From assembly GCF_014207655.1 (NCBI RefSeq), contig NZ_JACHHJ010000003.1, positions 124,001 through 188,000 of the forward strand: 64,000 bases of DNA, read 5' to 3'. The position numbers and the translations under genes are program-made. Positions 25,121-33,447 of this stretch are shown here, piece by piece (position 1 is the first letter of the stretch; every line of letters starts with the position of its first letter). The notes beneath the pieces were generated by a model, which saw only the letters and a program-made list of their open reading frames with translations, made no database searches and had not been told where the DNA came from. This stretch comes from Geomicrobium halophilum (GTDB lineage Bacteria > Bacillota > Bacilli > Bacillales > Marinococcaceae).

Positions 25121-25693
25121 TTAATCTCTTCGCTTCAATTCGCGATACAAAGAGGATCTGGATATTTGTGTGATTTCACAGATTTGTTTAACGGTATGAT
25201 GACCTTCTCGGTATAGCTCAATCGCATGATTCATTCCGGGATGATCGGTATCATACGTTTTTTTCCGTCCCTGATATTTACCTTCATGTTTAGCGGCTTC
25301 TACCCCTTCTTGTCGGCGCATCTGCCGAATATCGGTGGACAATTGCTGAAGCCTCTCAACAATGCTTAGAAAATACTCGTTGTACGGATTGCGGTCGGAG
25401 AAATCCAACCATGATTCTTCCAATGAGTATAACAATGCGTCTTTCTCTCGAAGATGAAGAATTACATCAAGTAAGTCTTCAATGCTTCGTATGATTTTGG
25501 GTAATTCGGTGACATGGAGTTCATCGCCAGCTTCAATATTTTGTAGTAACTGCTCTCGTTCAGGATACGATTGACTTACCCCTGAGGCATGTTCATGGTA
25601 AAACTCGTCGACCTCCATCGCTTCCATTTGCTGCACCTGGTCTTGTGCACTTTGATGTTCCGATACGACACGTGTATAAGCCAGCTTAACCAA
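25121..25693 (-). CDS. serine recombinase-like protein with degenerate active site
   Basis: 190 residues. The N-terminus reads LAYTRVVSEHQSAQDQ, where functional resolvases have YARVS(T/S)xxQ: the nucleophile position is Val, with a Ser one place later. The second active-site block reads ELPKIIRSIEDL in place of (D/S)RL(A/S)RS, so one of its two arginines is lost. The C-terminal part GRKKTYDTDHPGMNHAIELY ends in a Hin-type helix-turn-helix, ICEITQISRSSLYRELKRR. DNA binding looks intact and strand cleavage does not. The start is TTG at 25693 with AGAGGTGATT upstream. Confidence 0.78.
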   Translation of the reverse strand: MVKLAYTRVVSEHQSAQDQVQQMEAMEVDEFYHEHASGVSQSYPEREQLLQNIEAGDELHVTELPKIIRSIEDLLDVILHLREKDALLYSLEESWLDFSDRNPYNEYFLSIVERLQQLSTDIRQMRRQEGVEAAKHEGKYQGRKKTYDTDHPGMNHAIELYREGHHTVKQICEITQISRSSLYRELKRRD

Positions 25694-26068
25694 GCGAAAT
25701 CACCTCTAATTGATACAATTCAAATGATATAGATACAGTTTCATCATAACGAATGTTAGCCGCAGATGCAATAGGCATTGATCTATCAAAATTACATATA
25801 AATCCCTTTATTATAGCAATCATCTAACATATATTTGTTGTTTGACAATCGTTAATGGAGGGAATGCAATTCACTACCCGTAAATTTTGAAACAATACAA
25901 TTGAATCATTAAGTGGCTGGTTTCTATGGGTAATCTCACCGTTATCTGTTGAGGATTCGCATGACCACTGATAAAGGGAGGTGATTGGGCGTAAGAACAT
26001 GATTCAGAAGCTTTTTTAACCATAAAGCTTATAGCGTACCGATCAACGTCTACAAAGGAGGAAGCATA
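25694..26068. other. gene-free stretch between recombinase-like gene and STAS gene
   Basis: About 370 bases, AT-rich. It must carry the divergent promoters of the recombinase-like gene and the STAS-remA pair. A GATACAATT...ATGATATAGATAC partial repeat near 25712-25740 lies upstream of the recombinase start and could be an operator. No sigma-B promoter with proper spacing was found. Confidence 0.4.
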
Positions 26069-26452
26069 ATGGGATCGCGCCAAATAACGAATCGCCGAAC
26101 GGTCCCCATCTTGAAAGTTACGGATAATATCGGCCTTTTACCACTCCTAGTGGATATAAACGAAATGATCATCAAGGACGTTTTGCAGCAATGCTCGGAG
26201 GAGACCTATGCCCATCTAGTGATTGAGCTGTCGAGCATCCCCTCCTTCAATACGGATGACCTTTTCAAAATGATGCTCGGCTTGGAGCATATCGGTGTGC
26301 ATACAATAATGAGCGGTATCCGACCTGAAAAAGCTCAGAAAGTGAACCATGATGGCAAGACCCCTTTTGACACTCATCGAAGTTTTCCTGATCTCTATCA
26401 AGCCTTAATTTCTCTCGATGTCCCCATGAAACCAAGAGAGGCTGAAAAATGA
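26069..26452 (+). CDS. STAS-domain protein (RsbR/RsbS-like)
   Basis: 127 residues consisting of one STAS domain with no N-terminal sensor. VPILKVTDNIGLLPLLVDI is followed by LVIELSSIPSFNTDDLFKMM, whose NT aligns with the Asp-Thr that carries the phosphorylated threonine of RsbR, and by VHTIMSGIRPEKAQKV, the conserved GIRPE loop. Such proteins join or modulate stressosomes that activate sigma-B. GGAGGAAGC precedes the ATG. The stop overlaps the next ATG (ATGA), so translation is coupled to the RemA-like gene. Confidence 0.8.
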   Translation: MGSRQITNRRTVPILKVTDNIGLLPLLVDINEMIIKDVLQQCSEETYAHLVIELSSIPSFNTDDLFKMMLGLEHIGVHTIMSGIRPEKAQKVNHDGKTPFDTHRSFPDLYQALISLDVPMKPREAEK

Positions 26453-26727
26453 CAACGTTAAAAATTGGGCATGGGAACATCGTAATCGCTCATCGTGTCT
26501 TGACCATTGAGGAAGCAGCCACAGAGACTGTTCGTCGGATTATGCGAAAAGAACAGGATGAAAATAGGCTCGTCGATGGGACCGCAGGACACAAAACACG
26601 CAGCTTGATTTTTATGAATAGTGGACACGTTGTTGCTTCAGCTATACGAAAAAAGACATTAATCCGAAGGCTAAAAGAGAAACGCAGCGGGAAAAACAAA
26701 GACGGAAATCATGTAGACTCCGAATAA
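26449..26727 (+). CDS. RemA-like DNA-binding protein (DUF370 family)
   Basis: 92 residues. LKIGHGNIVIAHRVLTI, then RLVDGTAGHKTRSLIFMNSG and HVVASAIRKKT, follow RemA of B. subtilis (GFGNIVSANR...ID-T-GRRTRAVI...HV--SAV). RemA forms ring-shaped oligomers that wrap DNA and activates biofilm-matrix and osmoprotection genes. The C-terminus carries an extra basic tail RLKEKRSGKNK. It is probably a second RemA paralogue, since the housekeeping copy lies by gmk elsewhere in Bacillus. It is coupled to the STAS gene by an ATGA overlap. Confidence 0.85.
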   Translation: MTTLKIGHGNIVIAHRVLTIEEAATETVRRIMRKEQDENRLVDGTAGHKTRSLIFMNSGHVVASAIRKKTLIRRLKEKRSGKNKDGNHVDSE

Positions 26728-26754
26728 TTATTATTACCTGAAAGGAGTATCCCA

Positions 26755-26910
26755 ATGAGTAACCATAAGAGTGACAAAATGAAATCCGCCGTGAATAAGG
26801 CAAAAGGCGAAGTGAAAGACCAAGTCGGCAATGCCAAAAATGATTCAACCATGCAAGCAGAAGGGAAAAAGGATAAAGCCAAAGGAAAAACGCAAGATGC
26901 CGTGAGTTAA
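26755..26910 (+). CDS. CsbD-family small stress protein
   Basis: 51 residues, MSNHKSDKMKSAVNKAKGE then VKDQVGNAKNDS and KKDKAKGKTQDAVS. The Lys/Ala/Glu-rich, helix-breaking pattern K-KGEVKDQ-GN is the CsbD signature (sigma-B-controlled in B. subtilis; function unknown). GAAAGGAG precedes the ATG. A second CsbD gene follows at 26938. Confidence 0.85.
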   Translation: MSNHKSDKMKSAVNKAKGEVKDQVGNAKNDSTMQAEGKKDKAKGKTQDAVS

Positions 26911-26937
26911 GCAAAAAAAGGAGAGGAGGATAACGAA

Positions 26938-27099
26938 ATGAGAGTGAAAGGTGGTGCTTACAATAAAGCTAAAGGGGAAGTCAAAGACCAACTCGGCAAA
27001 TTCAAGGATGATAAGGGCAAGCAAGCAGAGGGAAAAAAAGATAAGATTAAAGGGGACGCCCAGGATGCAACCGGTGAAGCGAAAAAGAACGATAACTAA
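26938..27099 (+). CDS. CsbD-family small stress protein, second copy
   Basis: 53 residues, AYNKAKGEVKDQLGKFKDDK then KKDKIKGDAQDATGEAKK. It is clearly a duplicate of the gene just upstream with the same KGEVKDQ core. GAGAGGAGGA precedes the ATG. A strong terminator at 27110-27150 ends the unit. Confidence 0.87.
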   Translation: MRVKGGAYNKAKGEVKDQLGKFKDDKGKQAEGKKDKIKGDAQDATGEAKKNDN

Positions 27100-27109
27100 C
27101 CTTTGCAAC

Positions 27110-27150
27110 GTCCATGAGGATACAAACCCTCATGGACCATTTTCTTTTTT
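27110..27150 (+). terminator. rho-independent terminator of the STAS-RemA-CsbD unit
   Basis: GTCCATGAGG / CCTCATGGAC stem with a short loop, followed by ATTTTCTTTTTT. Confidence 0.85.
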
Positions 27151-27199
27151 GAAGATTGATGTCCATTAAGGGCCGCTTGCATAGAAAGGAGGAAAGGAT

Positions 27200-27322
27200 A
27201 TATTTGGTCTCGGTGGTGTGCCACGATGATTGATGTTAGCCATGATTATTTTGTCCATCGTTATGGTTATTAGAGAAAGTGGCTATTATTTCGTGACGAC
27301 TTTTTCGAGGTTTGAAGTTTAA
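27200..27322 (+). pseudogene. decayed copy of the M50-like membrane protein (5' end only)
   Basis: After AGGAGGAAAGG the frame reads ATA (in place of ATG) then FGLGGVPR, a TGA stop, and LMLAMIILSIVMVIRESGYY, FVTTFSRFEV, stop. It lines up with MFGLTDIPRLLMSALIILPL and FIREAGYY of the intact gene at 22897, including the lost zinc histidines (RESGY). The remaining 180 codons are gone. Confidence 0.7.
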
Positions 27323-27558
27323 CTTTTCTGAAATATAAAAGCAAGGGAGAATCTGGTGATGGAATGAAATCACCTCTTGCTAATGGCTCGTCGACTTCGA
27401 TATTTATAGATTGGTCTAAAGTGAACATCCATAAATGATTCCGTTTGGATTGGTCATCGGTGTTGGCATAAAACGGGACAATGTATTGATATAACGAAGC
27501 ATTCGAACTTTTAAATAGTAAATCTCAAAATTCCGATCTAACGCCTGGTGCCCAATAG

Positions 27559-27750
27559 ATTAGAGTCATCGGGGATACACTTTGGGTTTATGACGAACCG
27601 GATTGGGACGCACGCTATACGACGGTCAATGAAGGAGAAATCATTACAGTTAAAGAGGAACTAACAGTTAACGGGTTTCTCATGTATCACCTGAAAAGTG
27701 TGCTGTATATCACCGGCACCGGTAATTCCCAATATGTAGAGATCATTTAA
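27559..27750 (+). pseudogene. C-terminal fragment of a surface or cell-wall protein (SH3-like repeat)
   Basis: 64 codons: RVIGDTLWVYDEPDWDARYT, NEGEIITVKEELTVNGFLM and LKSVLYITGTGNSQYVEII. The W-Y-x--D-----V--G----V--E------YHLKS--YIT pattern is that of the small beta repeats (DUF5776-like) at the ends of Gram-positive surface proteins and wall hydrolases. An in-frame TAG precedes it and no start or signal peptide is present. Confidence 0.5.
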
Positions 27751-27832
27751 TAAACAAATGAGCCACTTATCAGCTTAGGTCCTTTACCGATCAGGACTCT
27801 AACCCTAGAGATTGTGCACAGCCCGGCACACG

Positions 27833-27872
27833 ATAAAAACACCCGCAACAAAAATCGTTACGAGTGTTTTTT
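27833..27872 (-). terminator. rho-independent terminator downstream of ssrA
   Basis: Minus strand ACACTCGtAAC / GTTgCGGGTGT with TTTTTAT following. It ends the tmRNA transcript. Confidence 0.75.
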
Positions 27873-27884
27873 GTCTCCTATGTA

Positions 27885-28261
27885 TGGTGGAGACGGCGGG
27901 AGTTGAACCCGCGTCCAGAGATATTGCCACTTAAACCTCTACGAGCGTAGTTACCGTATTATCATTCGCCGTCACTTCAGCCCGGCAACAGGCTTCCATG
28001 CAGCTAGTCTGTTAAGTCTCCTCTGCCGGCCTCAGACGGCGGCCGGTCAGCGTAGCCCGCTTATGAGTGAGACCCTTCAAGACTTCCACACGGGCGATGG
28101 AAGGAAGGATCCGCAGTCAGTTACGCAGCAGCTGGAGCTGCTGGTGCTGCGAAAGTTTCTTTAGCTTTGCCAGTTATTATTGGCGTAGGCCTTTTTCGAG
28201 ACTGCCTAGCTCGGCTCGCAGTATAAGCTCAATCTATCCCTGTCGAATCCGTATCGTCCCC
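27885..28261 (-). ncRNA. ssrA: tmRNA (SsrA)
   Basis: 377 bases. The 5' end GGGGACGATACGGATTCGAC pairs with the 3' end GCCGTCTCC-ACCA to form the alanine-tRNA-like acceptor, and the 3' half has the T-arm GCGGGTTCAACTCCCGC. The resume region AATAACTGGCAAAGCTAAAG matches B. subtilis; the tag frame occupies 28121-28171 and encodes GKAKETFAAPAAPAAA then TAA (with Ala from the charged tmRNA first). The tag ends in Ala-Ala-Ala, not the usual Leu-Ala-Ala. The CCA is encoded. smpB is far away on the other strand. Confidence 0.96.
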
Positions 28262-28296
28262 AGATAAGCAGTGGTTTATCTCCCACTGGACAATAT

Positions 28297-28325
28297 AGTA
28301 TAGCACGCTTCTAAACATATGTAAA
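28297..28325 (-). promoter_or_regulatory. sigma-A promoter of ssrA
   Basis: Minus strand: -35 TTTACA (28320-28325), 17-base spacer, -10 TATACT (28297-28302). The start would lie roughly 25-30 bases before the mature 5' end, so the precursor needs RNase P trimming as usual. Confidence 0.8.
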
Positions 28326-28396
28326 GGGGGGGATTGATGATTTGCCAGTCAGTCAGAAAGCCAGACACCCCCACTGAGACATGTGCATAAAAACCA

Positions 28397-28816
28397 TTAA
28401 TCATAAAACTCCATATGCTGTTTTTCTTGTTGATAATAATCCAATCGATCCTGCAATGTGCCCGTATGGAATTCAAATTTATGGCCATCGGGATCCGTGA
28501 AATAAATCGACTTTTTATCCCGTTCATCTCTCTTACGTCCGGAAAGAATGTTTACATTCAACTCCCCTAGCTTCTCATACACTTGAGCAAAGTCTTTATC
28601 GTCTATTGAAAAAGCGATATGAGTATAGGACTCCTGGATTTCGTTTCGGGGTATATCTTTTTCTACATTAAGTGCAAGCCAGATCCCATTCAAATCGAAA
28701 TAGGCCGTGCTTCTCCCCTTCATCAACAGCTTGGCATCAAAAACATTCTCATAAAAATCGATCGATTTGTCTAAATCCGATACCGAAAACAAAAAATGAT
28801 TTAGCCCTTTAATCAT
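28397..28816 (-). CDS. fosB: metallothiol transferase FosB (fosfomycin resistance)
   Basis: 139-residue glyoxalase-fold protein that adds bacillithiol to fosfomycin using a divalent metal. [20 protein letters not shown] supplies His7, SYTHIAFSI the second His, and [18 protein letters not shown] the Glu ligand. The [18 protein letters not shown] block is near-identical to Bacillus FosB. It shares its strand with the peptidase gene 11 bases upstream, and lies immediately upstream of ssrA. Confidence 0.92.
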   Translation of the reverse strand: MIKGLNHFLFSVSDLDKSIDFYENVFDAKLLMKGRSTAYFDLNGIWLALNVEKDIPRNEIQESYTHIAFSIDDKDFAQVYEKLGELNVNILSGRKRDERDKKSIYFTDPDGHKFEFHTGTLQDRLDYYQQEKQHMEFYD

Positions 28817-28827
28817 TTGCTCCTCCG

Positions 28828-29865
28828 TTATAAATTATGTAAATCTTTTACGTTGATCGCCTTGCGTTCATGACCTTGTCGGCCGCTCATATCCGTTGCC
28901 GCGAGCAAAGAATTCCAAATGGCTTCTTCTGTTGACTCAACGGTTGCTTCAAACAACTGCGTAATGGATTCTTCTTTTATAAAATCAAAGCGTTGCAAGG
29001 ATTGCTCAGAATAATGGGGAATCCTGTGCGATGTTGAGAATGCAATTGCAATGTCACCACTGCCATGCGCTGCACTGGAACCCGTACGGGCGAGACCAAA
29101 TGTCGTTCGTTTCGCCACTCGCTTCAATTGCCGTTCACTCATGGGTGCGTTCGTACCGACAATCATCATCGTTGACCCTTCCGGCATATCCTCTTCAAAG
29201 AGCATCTCCTCAAATATACGTTTTCCTCGATAGCTTAAGTCCCTTTTCTGCCCAAAGTTGCTAAGTACTAACACCCCGACTGTATACTCGCCGGCCACAC
29301 GCGAGCTCATTCCAATTCCACCTTTAAAACCTAGGCAAGACATCCCTGTCCCAGCGCCGACATTCCCTTCTTCCACATCCTCCGTAGCTGCTTGAATCGC
29401 CTCTAACGCATCGGTGCTCCGCACGTGCATCCCGCGAATATCATTGAGGTAACCATCATTACACTCCCCAACAATAATATTAGCCGTGCCCGTTTCCGTT
29501 CCGATATCTTCATTTTGCGAGAACAAGTGCCTGAGTGTGCCCTCGGTCACTGCAGGTACTGAAAACGTATTGGTCAGCATAATCGGGCTTTCAATAACAC
29601 CTAACTCATGAAGCTGAACAACACCTGTGGTTTTCCCAAATCCGTTGATGATATGGGCGGCACCTAAGACCTTTTCCTGAAACTGATTTCCACCATGCGG
29701 CAATATCGCCGTGACGCCTGTCCGAACGACTGCCCCTTCTGAAGTATCAAAATTCAATGTCTTATGCCCAACCTTCACCCCGGGCACATCCGTCAACGCA
29801 TTGCGAGGACCCAATGTATACCTCCCAAACCGTATTCCATGCTCATGTGTCCTTTTCCTTCTCAA
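28828..29865 (-). CDS. P1/DmpA-family (S58) aminopeptidase
   Basis: 345 residues. [13 protein letters not shown] near the N-terminus, the [16 protein letters not shown] block, and the region around the nucleophile ([20 protein letters not shown]) followed by [20 protein letters not shown] fit DmpA, which cleaves itself at a Gly-Ser bond to make two chains and the N-terminal-nucleophile serine. Members release N-terminal D- or L-amino acids. No signal peptide. The only usable start is TTG at 29865 after AGAGAGGATGG. Confidence 0.85.
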   Translation of the reverse strand: MRRKRTHEHGIRFGRYTLGPRNALTDVPGVKVGHKTLNFDTSEGAVVRTGVTAILPHGGNQFQEKVLGAAHIINGFGKTTGVVQLHELGVIESPIMLTNTFSVPAVTEGTLRHLFSQNEDIGTETGTANIIVGECNDGYLNDIRGMHVRSTDALEAIQAATEDVEEGNVGAGTGMSCLGFKGGIGMSSRVAGEYTVGVLVLSNFGQKRDLSYRGKRIFEEMLFEEDMPEGSTMMIVGTNAPMSERQLKRVAKRTTFGLARTGSSAAHGSGDIAIAFSTSHRIPHYSEQSLQRFDFIKEESITQLFEATVESTEEAIWNSLLAATDMSGRQGHERKAINVKDLHNL

Positions 29866-30111
29866 CTTCGATCCATCCTCTCTAATGAACTCATTTTATC
29901 ATATAAAAGAGAAAAACAAGTGAAAAGAGTAGAATCTCCAAGTAATTAGCAAAACATTGGATATTATTTAATTTTATTAACTAGCTTGTAATGGTGACCT
30001 CTTTATCATCTTCGTGGCTGATTTATCGTTTCATGCTTCAAAAATGATTTACGAATGTTTTGGTATAGCAGCAACACCTCCTGGGCAATGTAAAACAAGG
30101 AGGTGATCATA

Positions 30112-30279
30112 ATGGCTAAGCAACAAAATAACGCGTCTAAAACGAACGCACAAAAAGTAAGAAAGCAAAATCAGGCTTCCCAACAAGGGCAACCACAACC
30201 AGAATTTGCAAGTGAAACAGATGCTCAGGAAGTAAGAAAACAAAACCAACAAGCTGAATCACGTAAAAAGAATCAATAA
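30112..30279 (+). CDS. sspE: gamma-type small acid-soluble spore protein
   Basis: 55 residues, Gln/Asn/Lys-rich, MAKQQNNASKTNAQKVRKQN and PQPEFASETDAQEVRKQN cut to their cores. The PEFASETD motif is the GPR protease cleavage site, and two NAQKVRKQN / DAQEVRKQN repeats flank it, as in SspE. It supplies amino acids on spore germination. AGGAGGTGATCATA precedes the ATG. Its presence shows the organism sporulates. Confidence 0.93.
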   Translation: MAKQQNNASKTNAQKVRKQNQASQQGQPQPEFASETDAQEVRKQNQQAESRKKNQ

Positions 30280-30309
30280 ATCGTATTATATCTCCCTTTA
30301 ATGTAAACA

Positions 30310-30336
30310 TGGCTCCTATGGTAACCATAGGGGTCA
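30310..30336 (+). terminator. probable terminator after sspE
   Basis: GGCTCCTATGG-TAA-CCATAGGGGTC hairpin followed by ATATTTG; the T-run is weak. Confidence 0.5.
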
Positions 30337-30589
30337 TATTTGTTCTTGTAGTTTCTAAAAATCGATGGTCTTCATCAAACGATTGTAAAAATTCGGCTAT
30401 CGAGGTCACTAACGAGTTTTTCATTAAATTTCATACGGCGTTGCATGAGTAAACGGCATGAATCCGTTACTCGTGCAATGTTTCAAAATTTCTTCCCGTC
30501 CATTGAAAAGACCGGGCGAAACAGGATTCGGCGCAGAAACACGTGTATTCAGCGTACGACTTAGATGATTCGACACGGCATTAGCGATA

Positions 30590-30810
30590 TTGAGAAAGTT
30601 CTGGCACGGTACACGACATGACTACCCCTATCCCGCCGCTCATGTGCTTCACGCGATTTGCATTATTAGGTTCTGACCTTTTGCCTACGGATCTTCGATT
30701 CCCCGCATTTCCTTCAGGCAAGATCTCATAATGCCTTAGGTTAGACTTCCCGAGCTTGTCCACGATGGCTGAATCAGCCACTCACTACATCAACAGCTCT
30801 CATAATTTGG
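30590..30810 (-). other. probable group II intron 5' (domain I) remnant
   Basis: The minus strand runs ATGTAGTGAGTGGCTGATTC, then GTCTAACCTAAGGCATTATG, GCCTGAAGGAAATGCGGGGA, CCGTAGGCAAAAGGTCAGAA and GTGAAGCACATGAGCGGCGG. Blocks like these (CCTGAAGGAAA-CGGG, GTAGGCAAAAGGT-AG-ACCTAA, AAGCACAxGAGCGGC) recall domain I of bacterial group II introns. No reverse-transcriptase frame is left nearby. The call rests on resemblance only. Confidence 0.38.
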
Positions 30811-30973
30811 TAAAATACCCCTTCATGACATCTCATATTGACCTTTTTAATATTTGTGGTGCCATGAAACCTTTATGTACCACTATTGTAAAAATATTTA
30901 TATCCGCATATCGTCAAGCCATTCATTAAACCTACAAGAGCCCACTTCCGATGGTGACCTTTTATTTTAGACG

Positions 30974-31101
30974 CTCTGCGCTAGGTCAGTCTCCTCGATG
31001 TAAGCTTGCATCACCTGCAGTCGTTTCACCGCAGTGACGTCTCTGTGCAGATTGAGAACAAAGTGTGTCATTAAACGGAAGACGACTGACTACGCGCAGA
31101 G
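30974..31101. repeat. imperfect 18-bp inverted repeat pair
   Basis: CTCTGCGCTAGGTCAGTC (30974-30991) is the near-complement of GACTGACTACGCGCAGAG (31084-31101) with three differences, enclosing about 90 bases. It lies between the intron-like remnant and the end of rnr. It could be a small insertion element or a large transcript stem. No ORF inside. Confidence 0.45.
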
Positions 31102-31142
31102 AGGGCCGCCCAACTAGCAATAGGGCAACCCTCTTCCCAGGA

Positions 31143-33419
31143 TTATTTCTTCTGTTTTTTCTTTCCTTTTTTGCTTCCGTTTTTACCTTTATTCTTTTTC
31201 GGACGTTTGTGATCTTGCGGCTGCCCCCGCTCACCTTGAATAACCTTTGGCTTATCTGATCGTTTTTGCCTTTTGCGTTCTGGCATTCCCACGATTTCAA
31301 AATCAATCGTTGGTTCATCCATATTCACATCGAGAACACGGACATCGATGGGATCACCAATACGGAACATATTCGCTGTACGTTCCCCTATTAATGCATA
31401 TTGGCGCTCGTCATAATGGTAGTAATCATCGGTTAAATGGCTGATATGGACGAGACCTTCAATGGTATTCTCGAGCCGAATGAACAAGCCAAAATTTGCA
31501 GCTCCACTTATGAAGGCTGGAAATTCTTCGCCTATTTTATCTTTCATAAACTCTGCTTTTTTCAAATCATCAACGTCGCGTTCAGCATCCACAGAACGCC
31601 GCTCCATCTCCGATGAATGTTTGGCAATATCGGGGAGCCGTCCTTGCCAATGATCTCTCGTCGCTTTGCCCGTCTGATTATTCACCAGGTAGCTACGAAT
31701 CAACCGGTGAACAATCAAGTCAGGGTAACGGCGAATGGGTGAAGTAAAATGAGTGTAAAAATCAGCGGCGAGTCCAAAGTGTCCTACGTTTGACGGATCA
31801 TATTTCGCCTGTTGCATGGAGCGCAGCATCACGGTACTAATCACTGTTTCTTCCCCTTCACCTTCCACCGCTTTGAGGATGTCCTGAAGGGCACCGGGGT
31901 GAATAGCCTCACCGCGGCCTTTCACTACGTACCCAAAGCTTGTAATAAACTCCAAAAAGCTTTGTAGCTTTTCCTCATCCGGATTTTCGTGAATACGATA
32001 AATAAACGGAAGCTTCATCCAATGAAAATGTTCAGCGATCGTTTCATTTGCCGCCAGCATAAACTCTTCAATGAGGCGTTCGGCAACCGAACGTTCCATA
32101 ATGCGTACATCAGTAGGGTGGCCGCCCTCATTCATAATGACCTTAGCTTCCTTGAAATCAAAATCAATGGCTCCGCGATCAAAACGTTTCTTGCGTAAAA
32201 TGGCGGCGAGTGCTTCCATATCTTCAAAAAGCGGGACAAGGGATTGATAACGTTCCCGTGTTTCTTCATTTTGATCTTCGAGAATTTCTTTTACTTCCGT
32301 ATACGTCATCCGTGCATTTGTACGAATAACACTTTCAAAAATCTCATGATCGACGACATCTCCTTCTGGACTAACTTCCATTTCACAGGACAGTGTCAGC
32401 CGATCCACTTTTGGATTCAATGAACATATGCCGTTCGAAAGCCGATGTGGAATCATAGGAATTACACGGTCAACGAGATATGTACTCGTTCCGCGCTCTG
32501 CTGCCTCAATATCAATGGAAGACCCTTCCTCCACGTAGTAACTTACATCAGCGATATGAACACCGAGACGATAGTTCCCATTGTCCAGACGCTTGACCGT
32601 AACGGCATCATCAAGGTCTTTGGCATCTGCCCCATCGATGGTGACAATCGTCTCATCACGTAAATCACGACGGCGTTCGATTTCCTCCTGTCTGATCTCA
32701 TCTGATGTTTCCGCAGCCTGCTCCTGCACCTCATCGGGAAATTCCCCTGGTAATTCGTGCTTATGAATAATAGACAGAATATCGGTTCCTGGATCATTTT
32801 TGTGCCCAAGAATCGAAACAACGATTCCTTCTGCCCCTAAACGCCCTTCAGGATACTTGGTGATCTCAACAACAACCTTATGTCCTTCAGCCGCTCCGTT
32901 TTCCTGCCCTTTCGGAATAAAAACATCATCATATAAGCGCTTGTCATCCGGCGTAACAAATGCATAGCGCTCATAATCAAGGAACGTTCCTACCACTCGC
33001 GTAGTTCCGCGTTCAAGGATCCGGATAACCGTTCCTTCAGCACGATCTCCTGAATTTCCGCCTGAGCGGGATTGAATACGTACGAATACAGTGTCTCTGT
33101 TCATGGCACCAGCAAGGTCACCGGGAGCCACATAAACATCGTCTTCATTTGAGTCTTCTGGCAAAATAAATGCAAATCCCTTTCGATGGGCTTGGACAGT
33201 CCCCTTGATCAAATTCATTTTTTCTGGATTGCCATAACGATTGTTGCGTGTCCGAATGAGCCGGCCATCTTCTTCAAGGTGATTCAATGTTTTCATCAGT
33301 GCCTTCTGATCTTCTGCCGAGTGCATGTCAAGTGCATCTTGTAATTCATGGACACTTAACGGCTTTTTCGCTTCCTCACGAATATACGTCAGGATCGATT
33401 CAATATTTTCTTCCTTCAT
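31143..33419 (-). CDS. rnr: ribonuclease R
   Basis: 758-residue processive 3'-5' exoribonuclease that degrades structured RNA and tmRNA-tagged messages. An N-terminal winged helix (about 1-70), cold-shock domains, the RNB catalytic domain with [17 protein letters not shown] near residue 270, an S1 domain ending [16 protein letters not shown], and a Lys-rich tail [18 protein letters not shown] are visible. ATG at 33419 has GAAAGGAG upstream; the open frame reaches 33461. It follows estA by 28 bases in the secG-estA-rnr order. Confidence 0.95.
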   Translation of the reverse strand: MKEENIESILTYIREEAKKPLSVHELQDALDMHSAEDQKALMKTLNHLEEDGRLIRTRNNRYGNPEKMNLIKGTVQAHRKGFAFILPEDSNEDDVYVAPGDLAGAMNRDTVFVRIQSRSGGNSGDRAEGTVIRILERGTTRVVGTFLDYERYAFVTPDDKRLYDDVFIPKGQENGAAEGHKVVVEITKYPEGRLGAEGIVVSILGHKNDPGTDILSIIHKHELPGEFPDEVQEQAAETSDEIRQEEIERRRDLRDETIVTIDGADAKDLDDAVTVKRLDNGNYRLGVHIADVSYYVEEGSSIDIEAAERGTSTYLVDRVIPMIPHRLSNGICSLNPKVDRLTLSCEMEVSPEGDVVDHEIFESVIRTNARMTYTEVKEILEDQNEETRERYQSLVPLFEDMEALAAILRKKRFDRGAIDFDFKEAKVIMNEGGHPTDVRIMERSVAERLIEEFMLAANETIAEHFHWMKLPFIYRIHENPDEEKLQSFLEFITSFGYVVKGRGEAIHPGALQDILKAVEGEGEETVISTVMLRSMQQAKYDPSNVGHFGLAADFYTHFTSPIRRYPDLIVHRLIRSYLVNNQTGKATRDHWQGRLPDIAKHSSEMERRSVDAERDVDDLKKAEFMKDKIGEEFPAFISGAANFGLFIRLENTIEGLVHISHLTDDYYHYDERQYALIGERTANMFRIGDPIDVRVLDVNMDEPTIDFEIVGMPERKRQKRSDKPKVIQGERGQPQDHKRPKKNKGKNGSKKGKKKQKK

Positions 33420-33447
33420 GAGTTGCTCCTTTCTCTTCTCATTTTTG

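Noticed and set aside
26069-26755. sigma-B promoter for the stress cluster
   Set aside because: GTTTC...GGGTAA near 25920-25935 has a spacer far too short for a sigma-B site.
30581-30781. 66-codon minus-strand ORF
   Set aside because: The translated product has no family trace, and the DNA fits a structured intron relic better than a gene.
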